A stretch of DNA of 64,000 nt from JAGVSR01 sp963750715 (GCA_963750715.1 CAVVRP010000014.1:124001-188000); one strand, 5' to 3'. Counted from the stretch's first letter, positions 9,075 through 20,336 are shown. Notes: generated from the sequence alone by a model not told the origin. A program made the numbers and translations.

Positions 9075-9837
9075 TCAGCTTGCAAGCAGGTCCCCACGCT
9101 TCACGCGCAACATTGACGCCTTCCGCCGACGGCCGTCACTCTGAAGATCTTCCACTTCACCGAACACGAAGCGAATGTGATCCGCAGCGGCCGCTTCCGC
9201 GCGATTTGGATCGCCAGAAAGTACGGCTTCGCCGATCTCGACGTGCTGGCCCAGTAGCTTGTCGCGAACGCCAGGGCGCAAATACAGATTGTTGCGGTTG
9301 AAAAAGATGTTGCTGCGCAGCAGCTCACTCAATGCCCGCATCACATGCAGCATGACAAGGTTGTGCCCGGCTTCATAAACTAGCATGTGAAGGTTCACAT
9401 CGACCTGGGCCTCCTGCGTCGTATCCTGTATCTTGTGAGCCTTGCGCATTTCGGCCAGACACCCTCGGATTGCGGTTTTGTCGACATCCGTGGCCCTGAT
9501 TGCAGCAGCACGCGCTGCCTGCGGCTCGACGCATTGTCGGAATTCGAAATAGTCATTGAACGCATTCTGATTGTCGCGGAAGAGATGCGCCAATGGCGCT
9601 ATCAGTGGCGCCAGAAACTGCGCAACATAGGTGCCGTTCCGAGTTCGATGTCAGCAATCCGCGCTGTACGAGAAGCTCAAGCGCTTCACGCAGCGATGGC
9701 CGTGACACTTCGAGCCTGTGTGCAAGCTCGCGCTCGGACGCAAGTTTTTCGCCCGGCCGCAGCGCGCCTTCAAGAATGAACTTCTCGATGTGAGCGGCGA
9801 TCGTTTCGGCGATTTTCTGCGAGCTAATGGCGACCAT
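9075..9837 (-). pseudogene. GntR/FadR-family (FCD) regulator interrupted by a single-base frameshift
   Basis: From ATG 9837 (GAGG six bases upstream) the frame gives a complete winged helix: KIAETIAAHIEKFILEGALRPGEKLASERELAHRLEVSRPSLREALELL. After QRGLLTSNS the frame runs off. One base removed near 9625-9635 continues the protein as GTYVAQFLAPLIAPLAHLF, then the FCD effector domain (FRQCVEPQAARAAA..., DVNLHMLVYEAGHN, HVEIGEAVLSGDPNRAEAAAADHI), whose His/Asp residues bind metal and small organic acids. LldR, GlcC and PdhR are relatives, so a lactate- or glycolate-responsive repressor is the likely ancestral role. It is the first gene of the minus operon and divergent from the permease. As it stands the DNA-binding and effector domains are not joined. 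Confidence 0.85.
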
Positions 9838-9935
9838 CGTGGACCTCAAAGTCGAGATAACCGCTCTGCGCAAAGCGCAACAACACACAGATCACCAAGT
9901 CGAAAAAACAAAACCTGCCTAACTGGAAGAACATT

Positions 9936-9972
9936 TTGACCACACCATAGCGTTGGTATAATTATTTTACCA
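9936..9972 (+). promoter_or_regulatory. Promoter with overlapping palindromic operator upstream of the lactate permease
   Basis: TTGACC (9936-9941) and a perfect TATAAT (9957-9962) form a plus-strand promoter with a short spacer. The -10 box lies inside an inverted repeat TGGTATAATTATTTTACCA (9954-9972; 8 of 9 arm positions pair). GntR/FadR-type repressors bind T-G-G-T...A-C-C-A palindromes, so this is a good candidate operator for the divergent FCD regulator. A second TGGT/ACCA arrangement (ACCATAGCGTTGGT) begins at 9944. Function is inferred. Confidence 0.5.
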
Positions 9973-10001
9973 GATTGTTGCTTGCGGTAAGGTGGCGTTG
10001 C

Positions 10002-11648
<1,647 letters not shown>

Positions 11649-11738
11649 GCAGATAACGAATGTGTTGAAACTTTTTGGTTCGAGTATTCGCAATGAAGCA
11701 GCGGCGTTCTTGTAGCCATATAAAGGGAGCGTAGTGAT

Positions 11739-12191
11739 ATGCCCACGATCACGGTGAACGGGCAAGCCAGGGAATTCAGCGGCGATGCAAACATGCCGTT
11801 GCTTTGGTTTATCAGGGATGAACTCAATCTAACGGGCACGAAATACGGCTGCGGGGCAGGTGTTTGTGGCGCCTGTACCGTTCACGTGGATGGCGTTGCG
11901 GTGAGATCGTGTCAGACTGCCATTAGCGACGCCGATGGCAAGAGCGTTACAACGATCGAGGGGCTGAGCCCAGATGGCGATCATCCCGTGCAGAAAGCCT
12001 GGCGTCAGCTGAGCGTCCCGCAGTGCGGTTTCTGCCAGACCGGACAGATCATGCAGGCTGTATCGCTGCTGACCAAGAACCGAGCACCGAGCGACGATCA
12101 AATTACCGAAGAGATGTCTGGCAACATTTGCCGTTGTGGTTGCTACCAGCGCATCCATCAGGCAGTTCGTCTTGCGGCGGGAGGTGTATGA
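11739..12191 (+). CDS. 2Fe-2S subunit of a xanthine-dehydrogenase-family molybdenum hydroxylase (IorA-like)
   Basis: The 150-residue protein carries the plant-type ferredoxin cluster motif CGAGVCGACTVHVDG (about 38-52) and the C-terminal cluster motif with CGFCQTG and CRCGCY. That is the standard small subunit passing electrons away from the molybdenum centre. A GGGAG about nine bases before ATG 11739 supports the start. Its stop (12189-12191) overlaps the ATG of the large subunit, so the two are translationally coupled. No FAD-binding middle subunit is present, as in isoquinoline 1-oxidoreductase and membrane aldehyde-dehydrogenase types that hand electrons to a cytochrome or quinone. Confidence 0.95.
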   Translation: MPTITVNGQAREFSGDANMPLLWFIRDELNLTGTKYGCGAGVCGACTVHVDGVAVRSCQTAISDADGKSVTTIEGLSPDGDHPVQKAWRQLSVPQCGFCQTGQIMQAVSLLTKNRAPSDDQITEEMSGNICRCGCYQRIHQAVRLAAGGV

Positions 12192-14555
12192 CCATGCATC
12201 AGTATTTCGAAGAAGCCGAATTCACCGTTCGCAAACCGCGCGGCAACGCGATCATTGAGAACGCTAGCCGGCGAGCCGTTCTTGGTGGCATGCTGAGCGC
12301 GTCGGCGCTGGTGCTGTCGGTCCGATTCTCGGCCGCCAACGCGCGCGAACCGCTGACGCCTTATCCGACAGGCGCCGACGGTATGCCCAGCAAGTGGGTG
12401 ACCGATCCGAAGGTTTTCGTGGCCATAGATACAGACGGCACCGTGACGATTGTCACGCACCGCTCCGAGATGGGCACTGGCATCCGCACCAGTCTTCCCG
12501 CCGTCGTTGCCGATGAGATGGAGGCCGACTGGTCGCGCGTGCGCCTGCTACAGGCGCCCGGCGACGAACCGCGCTATGGCAACCAAGATACCGACGGCTC
12601 GCGTAGTATGCGCCATTTCATCCAGGCCATGCGCACGTGTGGTGCCTCGATGCGTCATATGCTCGAAACGGCAGCGTCGATACGATGGAACGCCGACGTG
12701 TCGTCGTGCAAGGCCAAGAACCATCGCGTCGTTCTGCTCGATAAGGATCAGAAGGAAACCGGCACTGCTCTGGGATTTGGCGAACTGGCGGCCGAGGCCA
12801 TGGCGCTCCCGGTGCCAGCGCAACAGACGCTGCTCTACAAGTCACCGGAAGAGTTCACGATCATTGGCAAGGGCAACATTCAGATTGCCGATCTGCACGA
12901 CATCACGACTGGTAAAGCTCACTATGGTGCCGATATCCGCATCCCCGGCATGAAGTACGCGGTTATGGCGCGACCACCCGTGCTGGGTGGAAAGCTGAAG
13001 AAGTACGATGCGTCGGAGGCACTGAAAGTGCCGGGCGTTGAGGCGGTCTTCGAGATTGAAGGCGTCTACAGCGTGCCCCGCGCGTTCGGTATCCTGGGTG
13101 GAACTCGCTGTGGTCGCAAATTCGACCTACGCGGCGATCCAGGGACGTCAGGCACTTGAGATCGAGTGGGACAATGGCGCGAATGTGAGCTACGAATCCG
13201 TCGCCTTCGACAATGAGATGACGGCGACCGCCGCGCAGCCGGGGAAGGTCATCCGCAACCAGGGCGATGTGGATGCCGCGTTCAAGGCCGCAAAGCAGGT
13301 CTTCAGCGCCGACTACCACGCGCAGCACATGGTTCCTGCGGCGATGGAACCACTCGTATCAATTGCACGCGTTGCTGATGGCAAGGCAGAATTCTGGGCA
13401 CCCATACAGAGTCCGTACGGCGCACGCAAGGAGATCGCGTCCATTTTGAAACTGCCGATTGAGAACGTGACGGTCCACGTGACTTTGCTCGGCGGCGGGT
13501 TCGGCCGCAAATCCAAGTGGGATTATATGGTCGAGTCGGCGCTCGTCTCGCAAAAGCACGGCGGTGTGCCGGTGCTTCTGCAGTGGACGCGCGAAGACGA
13601 CATACAGAACGCGTTCTATCACACGGTCTCCGTTGAGCGCATCGAAGCCGCGGTCGACGACAAAGGCAACGTGACAGGGTGGCGGCATCGCACGGTGGCG
13701 CCGTCAATCATTTCCACATTCAAGGCAGACGATGGCTATTCGTTCCCGATCGAGTATGGCATGGGCTTCGTCAACACGCCCTTCGAGATCGCGAACGTGC
13801 GTTGCGAGAACGGTAAGGCCATGGCGCACACACGCATTGGCTGGTTCCGCTCCGTGTCGACGATACCGCATACCTTTGCAGTGCAGTCCGCAGTCGCAGA
13901 ACTTGCCGACAAACTCGGCCGAGATCCGAAAGATTTCTTGCTCGAATTGATCGGTTCGGATCGCAAGCTTGATCCGAAAGCCTTGGGCTTCCCGGACGAC
14001 TTCTGGAACTACGGCGATCCCTACGAGGCATTTCCAATCGACACGACGCGGCTCAAAAATGTCGTTCGCCTTGCGGCCGAAAAATCCGGATGGGGCAAGA
14101 AGCTGCCCGAGCGGGAGGGCCTTGGTATTGCCGCGCATTGTGCATGGTCAAGTTACGTTGCGACCGTCGTTCACGCCAAGATCGACAATGATGGGACCAT
14201 TCGTGTGCCGGAGGTAACGACAGCGGTCGATTGCGGCCTCTATGTCAATCCCGAACGCATCCGCTCGCAGTTGGAAGGCGCGGCGGTAATGGGTATGTCA
14301 AACGCTCTCTATAGCGGCATCACCTTCAAACGGGGCGCTGTGGAGCAGTCGAACTTCACGGATTATAATGTGGCGCGCATGAGCAATTACCCGAAGAAAG
14401 TCTCCGTCCACATAGTCGATGCGCCGAAAGGCACTCATTCGGGCGGCATCGGTGAACCGGGCATAGCGCCGATGATCGGTGCGCTGTGCAATGCAGTCTT
14501 CACCGCCTCAAAGAAGCGGATCCGCAGCATCCCTGCCGGGGACAAAATTACCTAG
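12188..14555 (+). pseudogene. Molybdenum-binding large subunit (IorB-like aldehyde/isoquinoline oxidoreductase) with one frameshift
   Basis: The first part (to 13159) has a twin-arginine-like leader (ASRRAVLGGMLSASALVLS, ending near AANA) and the start of the molybdopterin-binding chain. The frame then fails near 13101-13103: GGT GGA is followed by one extra base. Continuing one base on gives LAVVANSTYAAIQGRQALEIEWD and a long intact remainder with TLLGGGFGRKSKWDY, HTRIGWFRSVSTIPHTFA and HSGGIGEPGIAPMIGALCNAV to the stop at 14555. The last contains the GEPG active-site glutamate region typical of molybdenum hydroxylases. Together about 788 residues, normal for IorB-type subunits. The leader suggests Tat export to the periplasm. 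Starts at 12188 or 12194 share the GGAGG at 12180-12184. Aldehydes or N-heterocycles are possible substrates. Confidence 0.9.
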
Positions 14556-14562
14556 AAGGCGT

Positions 14563-14599
14563 AGCCAGTGCCCGCCGTAAACGGGCGCTGGCTTTGTCT
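14563..14599 (+). terminator. Rho-independent terminator of the molybdenum hydroxylase operon
   Basis: A 12-bp stem (AGCCAGTGCCCG, 14563-14574, with CGGGCGCTGGCT, 14582-14593, one T-G pair) with a seven-base loop is followed by TTGTCT. It starts seven bases after the stop of the large subunit. Confidence 0.75.
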
Positions 14600-14765
14600 A
14601 AATTGGTGAAGATTGAGAGATCTCTGGCGGCTGCGGGTGCCACCACGCCGAGCGCATGTTCCGACGACGTTCGTGGAATGCCTGGGGGAGGCGGCACCTG
14701 TAGGGCCGAACGAGCACTCGTTGGAAAAGAGGCACTGCTAACAGTGAGAACCAGTGTTTGTTCAT
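14598..14765 (-). CDS. Possible small protein, 55 residues
   Basis: ATG 14765 follows CTGAGGA at good spacing. The product starts MNKHWFSLLAVPLF, like the beginning of a signal sequence, but then turns Arg-rich (QAFHERRRNMRS) without a clear cleavage site. I see no family. A frameshifted secreted protein is as likely as a functional peptide. Confidence 0.25.
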   Translation of the reverse strand: MNKHWFSLLAVPLFQRVLVRPYRCRLPQAFHERRRNMRSAWWHPQPPEISQSSPI

Positions 14766-14847
14766 GATGTCCTCAGGAAATACATGTAGATCATGATTGA
14801 TCGCCATTTTCTGATCTCTCGATCAGAAATCTCATTGCCGCAATCTA

Positions 14848-15072
14848 TCAGCGAGCCACTGCGCCAATGAGAGCGCCTGCGGCAGCGCCTGTCCTGGCGC
14901 CGCTGCCTCCATCGACCAGTGCTCCGACCCCGGCACCAATCGTACCACCTAAGACCATGTTCCGCGCTCGCCGCGCATCTGCCTCAGAAGCGATTAAAGT
15001 AATGACAACGGCTGCGATCAGTGAAGCCCCAATCAGTGATTGGTACCTACGAAAACCTAGATGATTGAGCAT
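14848..15072 (-). CDS. Small glycine-zipper membrane protein
   Basis: The 74-residue product has an N-terminal hydrophobic segment (LIGASLIAAVVITLIASEADA) that is either a signal peptide or an anchor. It is followed by a glycine-zipper stretch (GGTIGAGVGALVDGG, GAAAGALIGAV), typical of small outer-membrane or lipoprotein-like proteins of the YMGG/Rick-17kDa type. AGGTGG before ATG 15072 supports the start. No specific role can be given. It lies 80 bp downstream of the DUF992 gene on the same strand. Confidence 0.65.
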   Translation of the reverse strand: MLNHLGFRRYQSLIGASLIAAVVITLIASEADARRARNMVLGGTIGAGVGALVDGGSGARTGAAAGALIGAVAR

Positions 15073-15152
15073 TTTTCCACCTAATTTTTGGCCAGTTACA
15101 CTACGAGCAATTTGTCGGCCTCATCTTCGACACGACAGGTCGCAGCCCTCGG

Positions 15153-15635
15153 TCAACGACTGAGCGTCAGTCCCTTGACTCCGACGGCTACGTTGACGCC
15201 GGTCTGAGCTTGTACGCTCAATGGCTGTAGTACGATTGAGTTGCTAGAGCCGCCGATAAGCGCATTGGCGCCCACTCCAACCCCGACGGCTGCGCTCGCC
15301 GAAACGCCTGCATAACGTCCTGCCAGCGCGCCGGTATCCGGATTGTCCGTTGAGGAAAGCACCGTCCAAACCATCACGGTCCTGCCTTGGACGCCCAAGT
15401 CGAGACCAATTCGAGTAATTCTTGCATTGTAATTTGCCGAGGCCCCACCTTTTACCCGCTCGAACACGCATGACAGTCGTTGACTTGATCCGAGTATCAG
15501 TCCGATGCTGCCATTACCACGGCATGTCAAAGTCCCCGCCACGAGGCGTGCATTTTCCGCCCACACCGGCCCTGCAGAAAGAGCAAGCACGACGCCACAC
15601 ACGGTAAGCGCTCTGAATTTTGCTACGCTAATCAT
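15153..15635 (-). CDS. DUF992 secreted protein
   Basis: The start at 15635 gives a clean signal peptide (MISVAKFRALTVCGVVLALSAGPVWA). The mature domain fits DUF992: LVAGTLTCRGNGSIGLILGSSQRLSCVF near the start with two cysteines, then YNARITRIGLDLGVQGRTVMVWTVLS and a glycine/alanine-rich middle (GRYAGVSASAAVGVGVGANALIGG). DUF992 proteins are small periplasmic proteins found mainly in Hyphomicrobiales; the function is unknown. The frame is open for 16 further codons upstream, but those add no signal features. Confidence 0.85.
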   Translation of the reverse strand: MISVAKFRALTVCGVVLALSAGPVWAENARLVAGTLTCRGNGSIGLILGSSQRLSCVFERVKGGASANYNARITRIGLDLGVQGRTVMVWTVLSSTDNPDTGALAGRYAGVSASAAVGVGVGANALIGGSSNSIVLQPLSVQAQTGVNVAVGVKGLTLSR

Positions 15636-15683
15636 CGTCCGTTCCCATATTATCGCTACACGGTTACTCACGGCACATGACAA

Positions 15684-16136
15684 GTTAGTATTCTACCATC
15701 AGTTGACGCGCAACTGCCTTTGCATCGATCAGCAGTAGAACGCAGAAACGTCTCGTCTTTGTGGCGCAGATCCTTGGGTCAGAAGCCGATCTGTCGGAGC
15801 GCGGTTATCAATGCTGCATGTAGCGGCGATGGGTTGACACTGATATGGTGCCAGGAAAATGCGAGTTTGGAGATACAATTCTAGTCTGACATCAAGACGA
15901 CGGACCAAGCGTTGCAGAGCTTGTGGTTCTCGATATCTAACTTGCCAGCCAGCAACTTGGCTGGTCAATTTGCTGACGGCTCAGTCGATACATCAACCGG
16001 TGGCGGCACTCAGGCATTTGTTGGCGGCGCGACGAGAACCGTCAGGCTGTAACACTAAGCGTTCACGGCCCGAGAGGCCGTATCTTGCAGGGGAACGTGG
16101 GGTTGATACTGACGCAAACTGGATAGGGGCGCCAGG
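15684..16136. other. Non-coding interval
   Basis: I see no gene here. TGGTGCCAGGAAAATG at 15846-15861 resembles 3696-3711, possibly the end of an old insertion sequence. Confidence 0.4.
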
Positions 16137-17327
16137 TTGATCAGAATTCTTTATGTGGTGTGGCTCGCCCTTGCGGCGCTCTCTGGCTGTGCCGCCATGC
16201 AGCGGTTACCACCGCTCCCGCTGGCACTGGCTTCCGAGACGAGTCCTCTCGATATTCCTGACGCACGCTTCTATCCGGATTCCGACGGAAAGCAACTCGA
16301 AGCTCTCGGCAGGATTGCAATTGAGAAGGAACGGCGGTCCCTAGTTAGCAAGGGTTCGAAGGGTCAGTTGCCGCCGGCCAATTTTCTTGCGATTTCTGGC
16401 GGCGGCGATAACGGAGCATTTGGTGCCGGACTTCTGTGTGGATGGAGTGCGCGGGGCGACAGGCCCCAGTTCAGGCTTGTAACGGGAGTTAGCACTGGAG
16501 CGTTATCAGCACCGTTTGTGTTCCTGGGCTCTGACTACGATCATTCGCTGGCGCAGGTCTACACTACGACGGAGGCTTCTGACGTTTTTGAGCCGCGTGG
16601 AAAACTGATGGCAGCGATAGCTGCCGACGCCATGACCGACAGTGCGCCATTACGTAGCATGGTCTCCAGCTTCGTCGATCAGCGGATGATCGCGCGTATC
16701 GCGGAGGAATACGCCAAGGGCCGGCTTCTCTTAATCATGACGACAAATCTCGATCAGGGGCGCCCCGTCGTCTGGAATATCGGTGCAATTGCAGAGAGCC
16801 GTCATCCCAAAGCGCGGGAGTTCATCGTCGACATTCTTATGGCTTCTGCCGCGATCCCCGGCGTGTTCCCGCCCGTGATGCTCGATGTAAGCCATAGCGG
16901 CCGGCAGTACCAGGAGATGCATGTCGATGGGGGGACGACAGCCCAGGCCTTCCTCTACCCTCCGACATTCAACCTCAAGCGGGTAGCAAATCGAGAGGGC
17001 ATCACTCGCGAACGCGTTGCTTACATCATCCGAAATGGCCGCCTGTTTCGGGACGAAGCCGACGTGCAGCGCCAGACGCTATCGGTGGCCGCGGAAGCTG
17101 CGTCGACGATGATAGCGGCCAATGGCGCCAACGATACGTTCCGCATTTATCTTACGACCAAGCGGGATGGCGTCGGCTACAATCTTGCCTATATCGACGA
17201 CGGCTTCACCGAGCCCTACAAAGGTCCTTTCGATCGCGCATATATGAATAAGCTTTTTGCATATGGCTACGACATGGGTCGCAAAGGGTACGCGTGGCAT
17301 AAGTCTCCTCCCGGCTTTGGCGAATAG
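16137..17327 (+). CDS. Patatin-like phospholipase, predicted lipoprotein
   Basis: The start is TTG 16137 with AGGGG upstream. The first residues form a lipoprotein signal with lipobox LSGC (Cys18), so the protein should be lipid-anchored in the envelope. The patatin domain follows: oxyanion loop SGGGDNGAFGAG, nucleophile elbow TGVSTGAL (GxSxG) and the catalytic-dyad Asp in HVDGGTT. Patatins are Ser-Asp acyl hydrolases acting on phospholipids or other lipids. The length (396 residues) suits this lipoprotein subgroup. It has no operon partner. A second, cytoplasmic-type patatin is encoded at 19171-20250, in another subfamily. Confidence 0.9.
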   Translation: MIRILYVVWLALAALSGCAAMQRLPPLPLALASETSPLDIPDARFYPDSDGKQLEALGRIAIEKERRSLVSKGSKGQLPPANFLAISGGGDNGAFGAGLLCGWSARGDRPQFRLVTGVSTGALSAPFVFLGSDYDHSLAQVYTTTEASDVFEPRGKLMAAIAADAMTDSAPLRSMVSSFVDQRMIARIAEEYAKGRLLLIMTTNLDQGRPVVWNIGAIAESRHPKAREFIVDILMASAAIPGVFPPVMLDVSHSGRQYQEMHVDGGTTAQAFLYPPTFNLKRVANREGITRERVAYIIRNGRLFRDEADVQRQTLSVAAEAASTMIAANGANDTFRIYLTTKRDGVGYNLAYIDDGFTEPYKGPFDRAYMNKLFAYGYDMGRKGYAWHKSPPGFGE

Positions 17328-17370
17328 GGTGAGCATGCTTCGAAGCAAGAAGTGGCCGTTCGAGAGGTCC

Positions 17371-17568
17371 CTATTTGCGCCTAGTGTTCCGACTTCTGAC
17401 GCTTGGTGCCCATACCGCCGTCGAGAAGGACATGGGACATCTCGCGGTTCCTGATGTTGTTTGCGAAGTCCCAACGCGACTAAAACTCCAGACTATCAAC
17501 GACCCGAAGGCTGCGAAGCTCACAACGAGAACGAGGAAGGTGAAAGCAAGCGCGATAAGTTTGGGCAT
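17371..17568 (-). CDS. Possible small membrane protein
   Basis: From ATG 17568 the frame gives MPKLIALAFTFLVLVVSFAAFGSLIVWSF, a convincing single transmembrane segment, then a polar Ser/Arg-rich tail of about 35 residues. There is no good ribosome site and no recognisable family, so it may be a fragment. The rest of 17328-17703 holds nothing identifiable. Confidence 0.3.
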   Translation of the reverse strand: MPKLIALAFTFLVLVVSFAAFGSLIVWSFSRVGTSQTTSGTARCPMSFSTAVWAPSVRSRNTRRK

Positions 17569-17703
17569 AACGTACTGCAGCTTTTTCTGCAGCGGCCACA
17601 AGATCGCGACCAATCATGGTCCTGCCAGGGTAAACACGTCAGACTAAGATGTCTGCGAGCTGGACGGGCGAAGTCTGAGCGATGTGCGACCTTGCACGAA
17701 GCT

Positions 17704-19167
17704 TCAGAACGAGCCGAACATGGTCCCCAGTACGATGACGGTAACGAGAGCAATAGTGGCGCTGACGACTGCAACCATCACAAGATCAAAGTAGCTCTCG
17801 CGGTGGGTGCACCCGCAGACTGCTAGCATCGTTACGACAGCTCCATTGTGTGGGAGGCTGTCGAGAGTGCCGGAAGAGATCACAGCAACCCTGTGCATCA
17901 AGGATGTGCTCAACGCGGTCTCCTGGGCGATTTGCATGAAAGTGGGGCCCAAAGCATCGAGGGCGATTGTCATGCCTCCCGACGCCGACCCTGTCAGCGC
18001 GGCCAGGATGTTGGTCGCTACCGCGAGAGATACCAGCGGCCCGCCACCAATTCCGAGCACCCAATCCCGCACCATTTCGAAGGCAGGCAGAGCGGCCACG
18101 ACTGCTCCAAACCCCACGAGACTTGCAACGCTCAATACGGGCAGTACCGAGGCATTGGCGCCCGCGTCAATCGACTCACGAAGAGCCGGGAGCCGTTTGT
18201 AATTGAGACCGATCAGGACAAGGATTGCCAGAAACAGCGCGATCGAGACTGACCAGATGCCGCCGACCGCCGACAACGTGGTCGCACCCCACTGCGGCTT
18301 TGCAAGAAAGGATGAATCAATGCTGGGCAGCACGACCTGCGTCATGATGAAGTTGGTGCAGACAACGACAGCAAGCGGGAGAACCGCAATGCTGATCGGC
18401 GGGCCTTGCGTGGCGCGGTTGCCGCGATCGATCTCGGCAGGGTCGAACTCCCGCGCCGTCGAAGCCAATTCCCGAACGGTCAGATCATCGACCGGTGCCG
18501 CAGATCCAACGGAAGCTTGAGCCTCAGCATTCTCAAAGCCCTCGCCGGCACGGCGTGCTCGGGCCTGTGCAATCCCCAGCCACCACATGCCGAAGGCAAA
18601 CATCACGATCGCGGCGATCACCCCGAGGCCCGGCGCCGCGAAGGGTGTTGTGCCGAAAAACGGCATCGGGATCGCATTCTGTATGGCCGGCGTGCCCGGC
18701 AGGGCGGACATCGTGAATGTCGAAGTCCCGAGCGCAATGGCTGCAGGGAGCAGACGCCGTGGCACATTGCCTGCCTTGAACAAGGCAAGTCCCATCGGAG
18801 CGAGCACAAAGAAGGCAACGAACAGACTGACCCCTCCGTAGGTCACCAGGGCACCCGCAAGAACGACAGCCAGGGCGGCGCGACTGGGTCCGAGCCTCTC
18901 CGTCATGAAGTCAGCGATCGTCCTGACCGACCCACTGTCGTCCATCAGCTTTCCGAACAGTGCGCCCAGCAGAAAGATCGGGAAGAACTGGGCGATGAAG
19001 CCTGAAGCGGCCGTCATGAAGGTCTGGGTCCAGTGGGCCAGCAGTGGCTCACCGGCAAAGGCCGCGGCGATCAAGGCAGCCCCGGGCGCGAGTAGCAGGA
19101 TCGTCCAGCCGCGGAAGGCCAGGAACATGAGAAACGCAAGGCCTACGAGGATGCCCAACAAGCCCAC
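17704..19167 (-). CDS. GntP-family permease
   Basis: The 487-residue protein has about twelve hydrophobic helices. GntP-type features include FFPIFLLGALFGKLMDDSGSVRTIADF near residue 65, GTSTFTMSALPGTPAIQNAIP, and the late segments ALTGSASGGMTIALDALG and SGTLDSLPHNGAVVTMLAVCG. GntP proteins are proton symporters for gluconate and other hydroxylated acids; in several alphaproteobacteria relatives sit beside 3-hydroxybutyrate genes. It begins four bases after the stop of the upstream patatin gene, so the two form an operon. That pairing hints at a hydroxy-acid product of lipid or polyester breakdown, which is inference. Confidence 0.88.
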   Translation of the reverse strand: MGLLGILVGLAFLMFLAFRGWTILLLAPGAALIAAAFAGEPLLAHWTQTFMTAASGFIAQFFPIFLLGALFGKLMDDSGSVRTIADFMTERLGPSRAALAVVLAGALVTYGGVSLFVAFFVLAPMGLALFKAGNVPRRLLPAAIALGTSTFTMSALPGTPAIQNAIPMPFFGTTPFAAPGLGVIAAIVMFAFGMWWLGIAQARARRAGEGFENAEAQASVGSAAPVDDLTVRELASTAREFDPAEIDRGNRATQGPPISIAVLPLAVVVCTNFIMTQVVLPSIDSSFLAKPQWGATTLSAVGGIWSVSIALFLAILVLIGLNYKRLPALRESIDAGANASVLPVLSVASLVGFGAVVAALPAFEMVRDWVLGIGGGPLVSLAVATNILAALTGSASGGMTIALDALGPTFMQIAQETALSTSLMHRVAVISSGTLDSLPHNGAVVTMLAVCGCTHRESYFDLVMVAVVSATIALVTVIVLGTMFGSF

Positions 19168-19170
19168 TGC

Positions 19171-20250
19171 TCAAATTCCTTCCAACAGACTATCGAGATC
19201 GAATGTGGAGCGGACGCCAATGTCGCTCCTGTGCGTTTTCACGAATTCATCTGCCGCGCGTCGGCCTTCATCGCGCAGCATCGTCAGGAATTCCCATTCC
19301 GCATTGAGCTTGGACGTGGCTCCCAGTGTGCCCAGCATGTCGCTCTTGATCAGATGCATTCGCATCTGGCCCCATTGCCAGCCCTCACCATCGCCCTGGT
19401 CCGCAACCTTGCGAAGCAGCGCGATCATCTTGAGCTCTTTGAGGAGCGGCGCGTTGAACGAGACCTCATTGACTCGGTTGTTGATCTCTTGGGCTGTCAT
19501 CGGTGCCTCGGCACGAAGAACCGGATTGATCTGCACGAGAATTGTATCGTGCGACTGACACTCGCGCACGAGCGGCGCGATGGTGGGGTTGCCCGAGTAT
19601 CCTCCATCCCAATAGGGGTCGCCATCAATCTCAACCGCCTGGAACATCGTCGGAAGACAGGCCGAGGCGAGCAGGACGTCTGGCGTTATCTCTGGATTGC
19701 GAAACACTCGGCCACGCCCGGTTCGGACGTTGGTGCATGTGATGAACAGCTTGATGCGGCCCGATGTCAGACGGTCGAAATCGACGATCTCAGTCAAGAG
19801 GTCCCGCAGCGGGTTCGCTCCGTTTGCGCCGAAGGAGTAAGGTGAGATGAGCCGCGCGATGAGGTCGGTTGCGATGTACGCGGGGGAATAGTCCAGCGAC
19901 CACCGGCCCATCATACGGTCCAAAGGACTGCGCTGAAACGGGCTGAACGTTGCAGCGTCTGCCACGCGCCGCCAGAACTCGTGGAGCGCGTTGCGTGCAC
20001 CGTCCCGGCCGCCGACCAACAGGCCATGCGCGAGAACAGCTGCATTCATGGCGCCAGCGGAGGTGCCGGATATCGCCTCCAGGGTTACCCCCTGCTCTTC
20101 CAGGAGGCGATCGAGAACGCCCCATGTGAAGGCCCCATGCGAGCCGCCGCCCTGCAGCGCCAGGTCGACAAGAAGAGGTTCACTTGATGAGCGAGGACCG
20201 CGCTTGGGAGAAACCACGGGCCCGGTCGGCGTAGCGACGTTATCGGGCAT
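19171..20250 (-). CDS. Patatin-like phospholipase with DUF3734-type C-terminus
   Basis: ATG 20250 is preferred over 20277 because GAGAGG lies six bases upstream. The patatin core comprises LALQGGGSHGAFTWG (oxyanion loop), ISGTSAGAMNA (Ser nucleophile in GxSxG) and YWDGGYSGNPT (DGG Asp). The C-terminal third (LLKELKMIALLRKVADQG..., MRMHLIKSDMLGTLGATSKLNAEWEFL) matches the extension of cytoplasmic patatins annotated DUF3734. Relatives are associated with PHA granules and hydroxybutyrate metabolism in rhizobia. There is no signal peptide. It is followed immediately by the GntP permease. Confidence 0.92.
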   Translation of the reverse strand: MPDNVATPTGPVVSPKRGPRSSSEPLLVDLALQGGGSHGAFTWGVLDRLLEEQGVTLEAISGTSAGAMNAAVLAHGLLVGGRDGARNALHEFWRRVADAATFSPFQRSPLDRMMGRWSLDYSPAYIATDLIARLISPYSFGANGANPLRDLLTEIVDFDRLTSGRIKLFITCTNVRTGRGRVFRNPEITPDVLLASACLPTMFQAVEIDGDPYWDGGYSGNPTIAPLVRECQSHDTILVQINPVLRAEAPMTAQEINNRVNEVSFNAPLLKELKMIALLRKVADQGDGEGWQWGQMRMHLIKSDMLGTLGATSKLNAEWEFLTMLRDEGRRAADEFVKTHRSDIGVRSTFDLDSLLEGI

Positions 20251-20336
20251 CAAATACCTCTCATTGGAAAGTTCCAACCGATTACAATAGTAGGAAGATA
20301 GTTTGGAGGCTCATTGCTGGCAACAGCACTCTAGCA

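Noticed and set aside
18406..19005. 199-residue plus-strand frame opposite the GntP permease
   Set aside because: Antisense shadow of a membrane protein; composition is non-protein-like.
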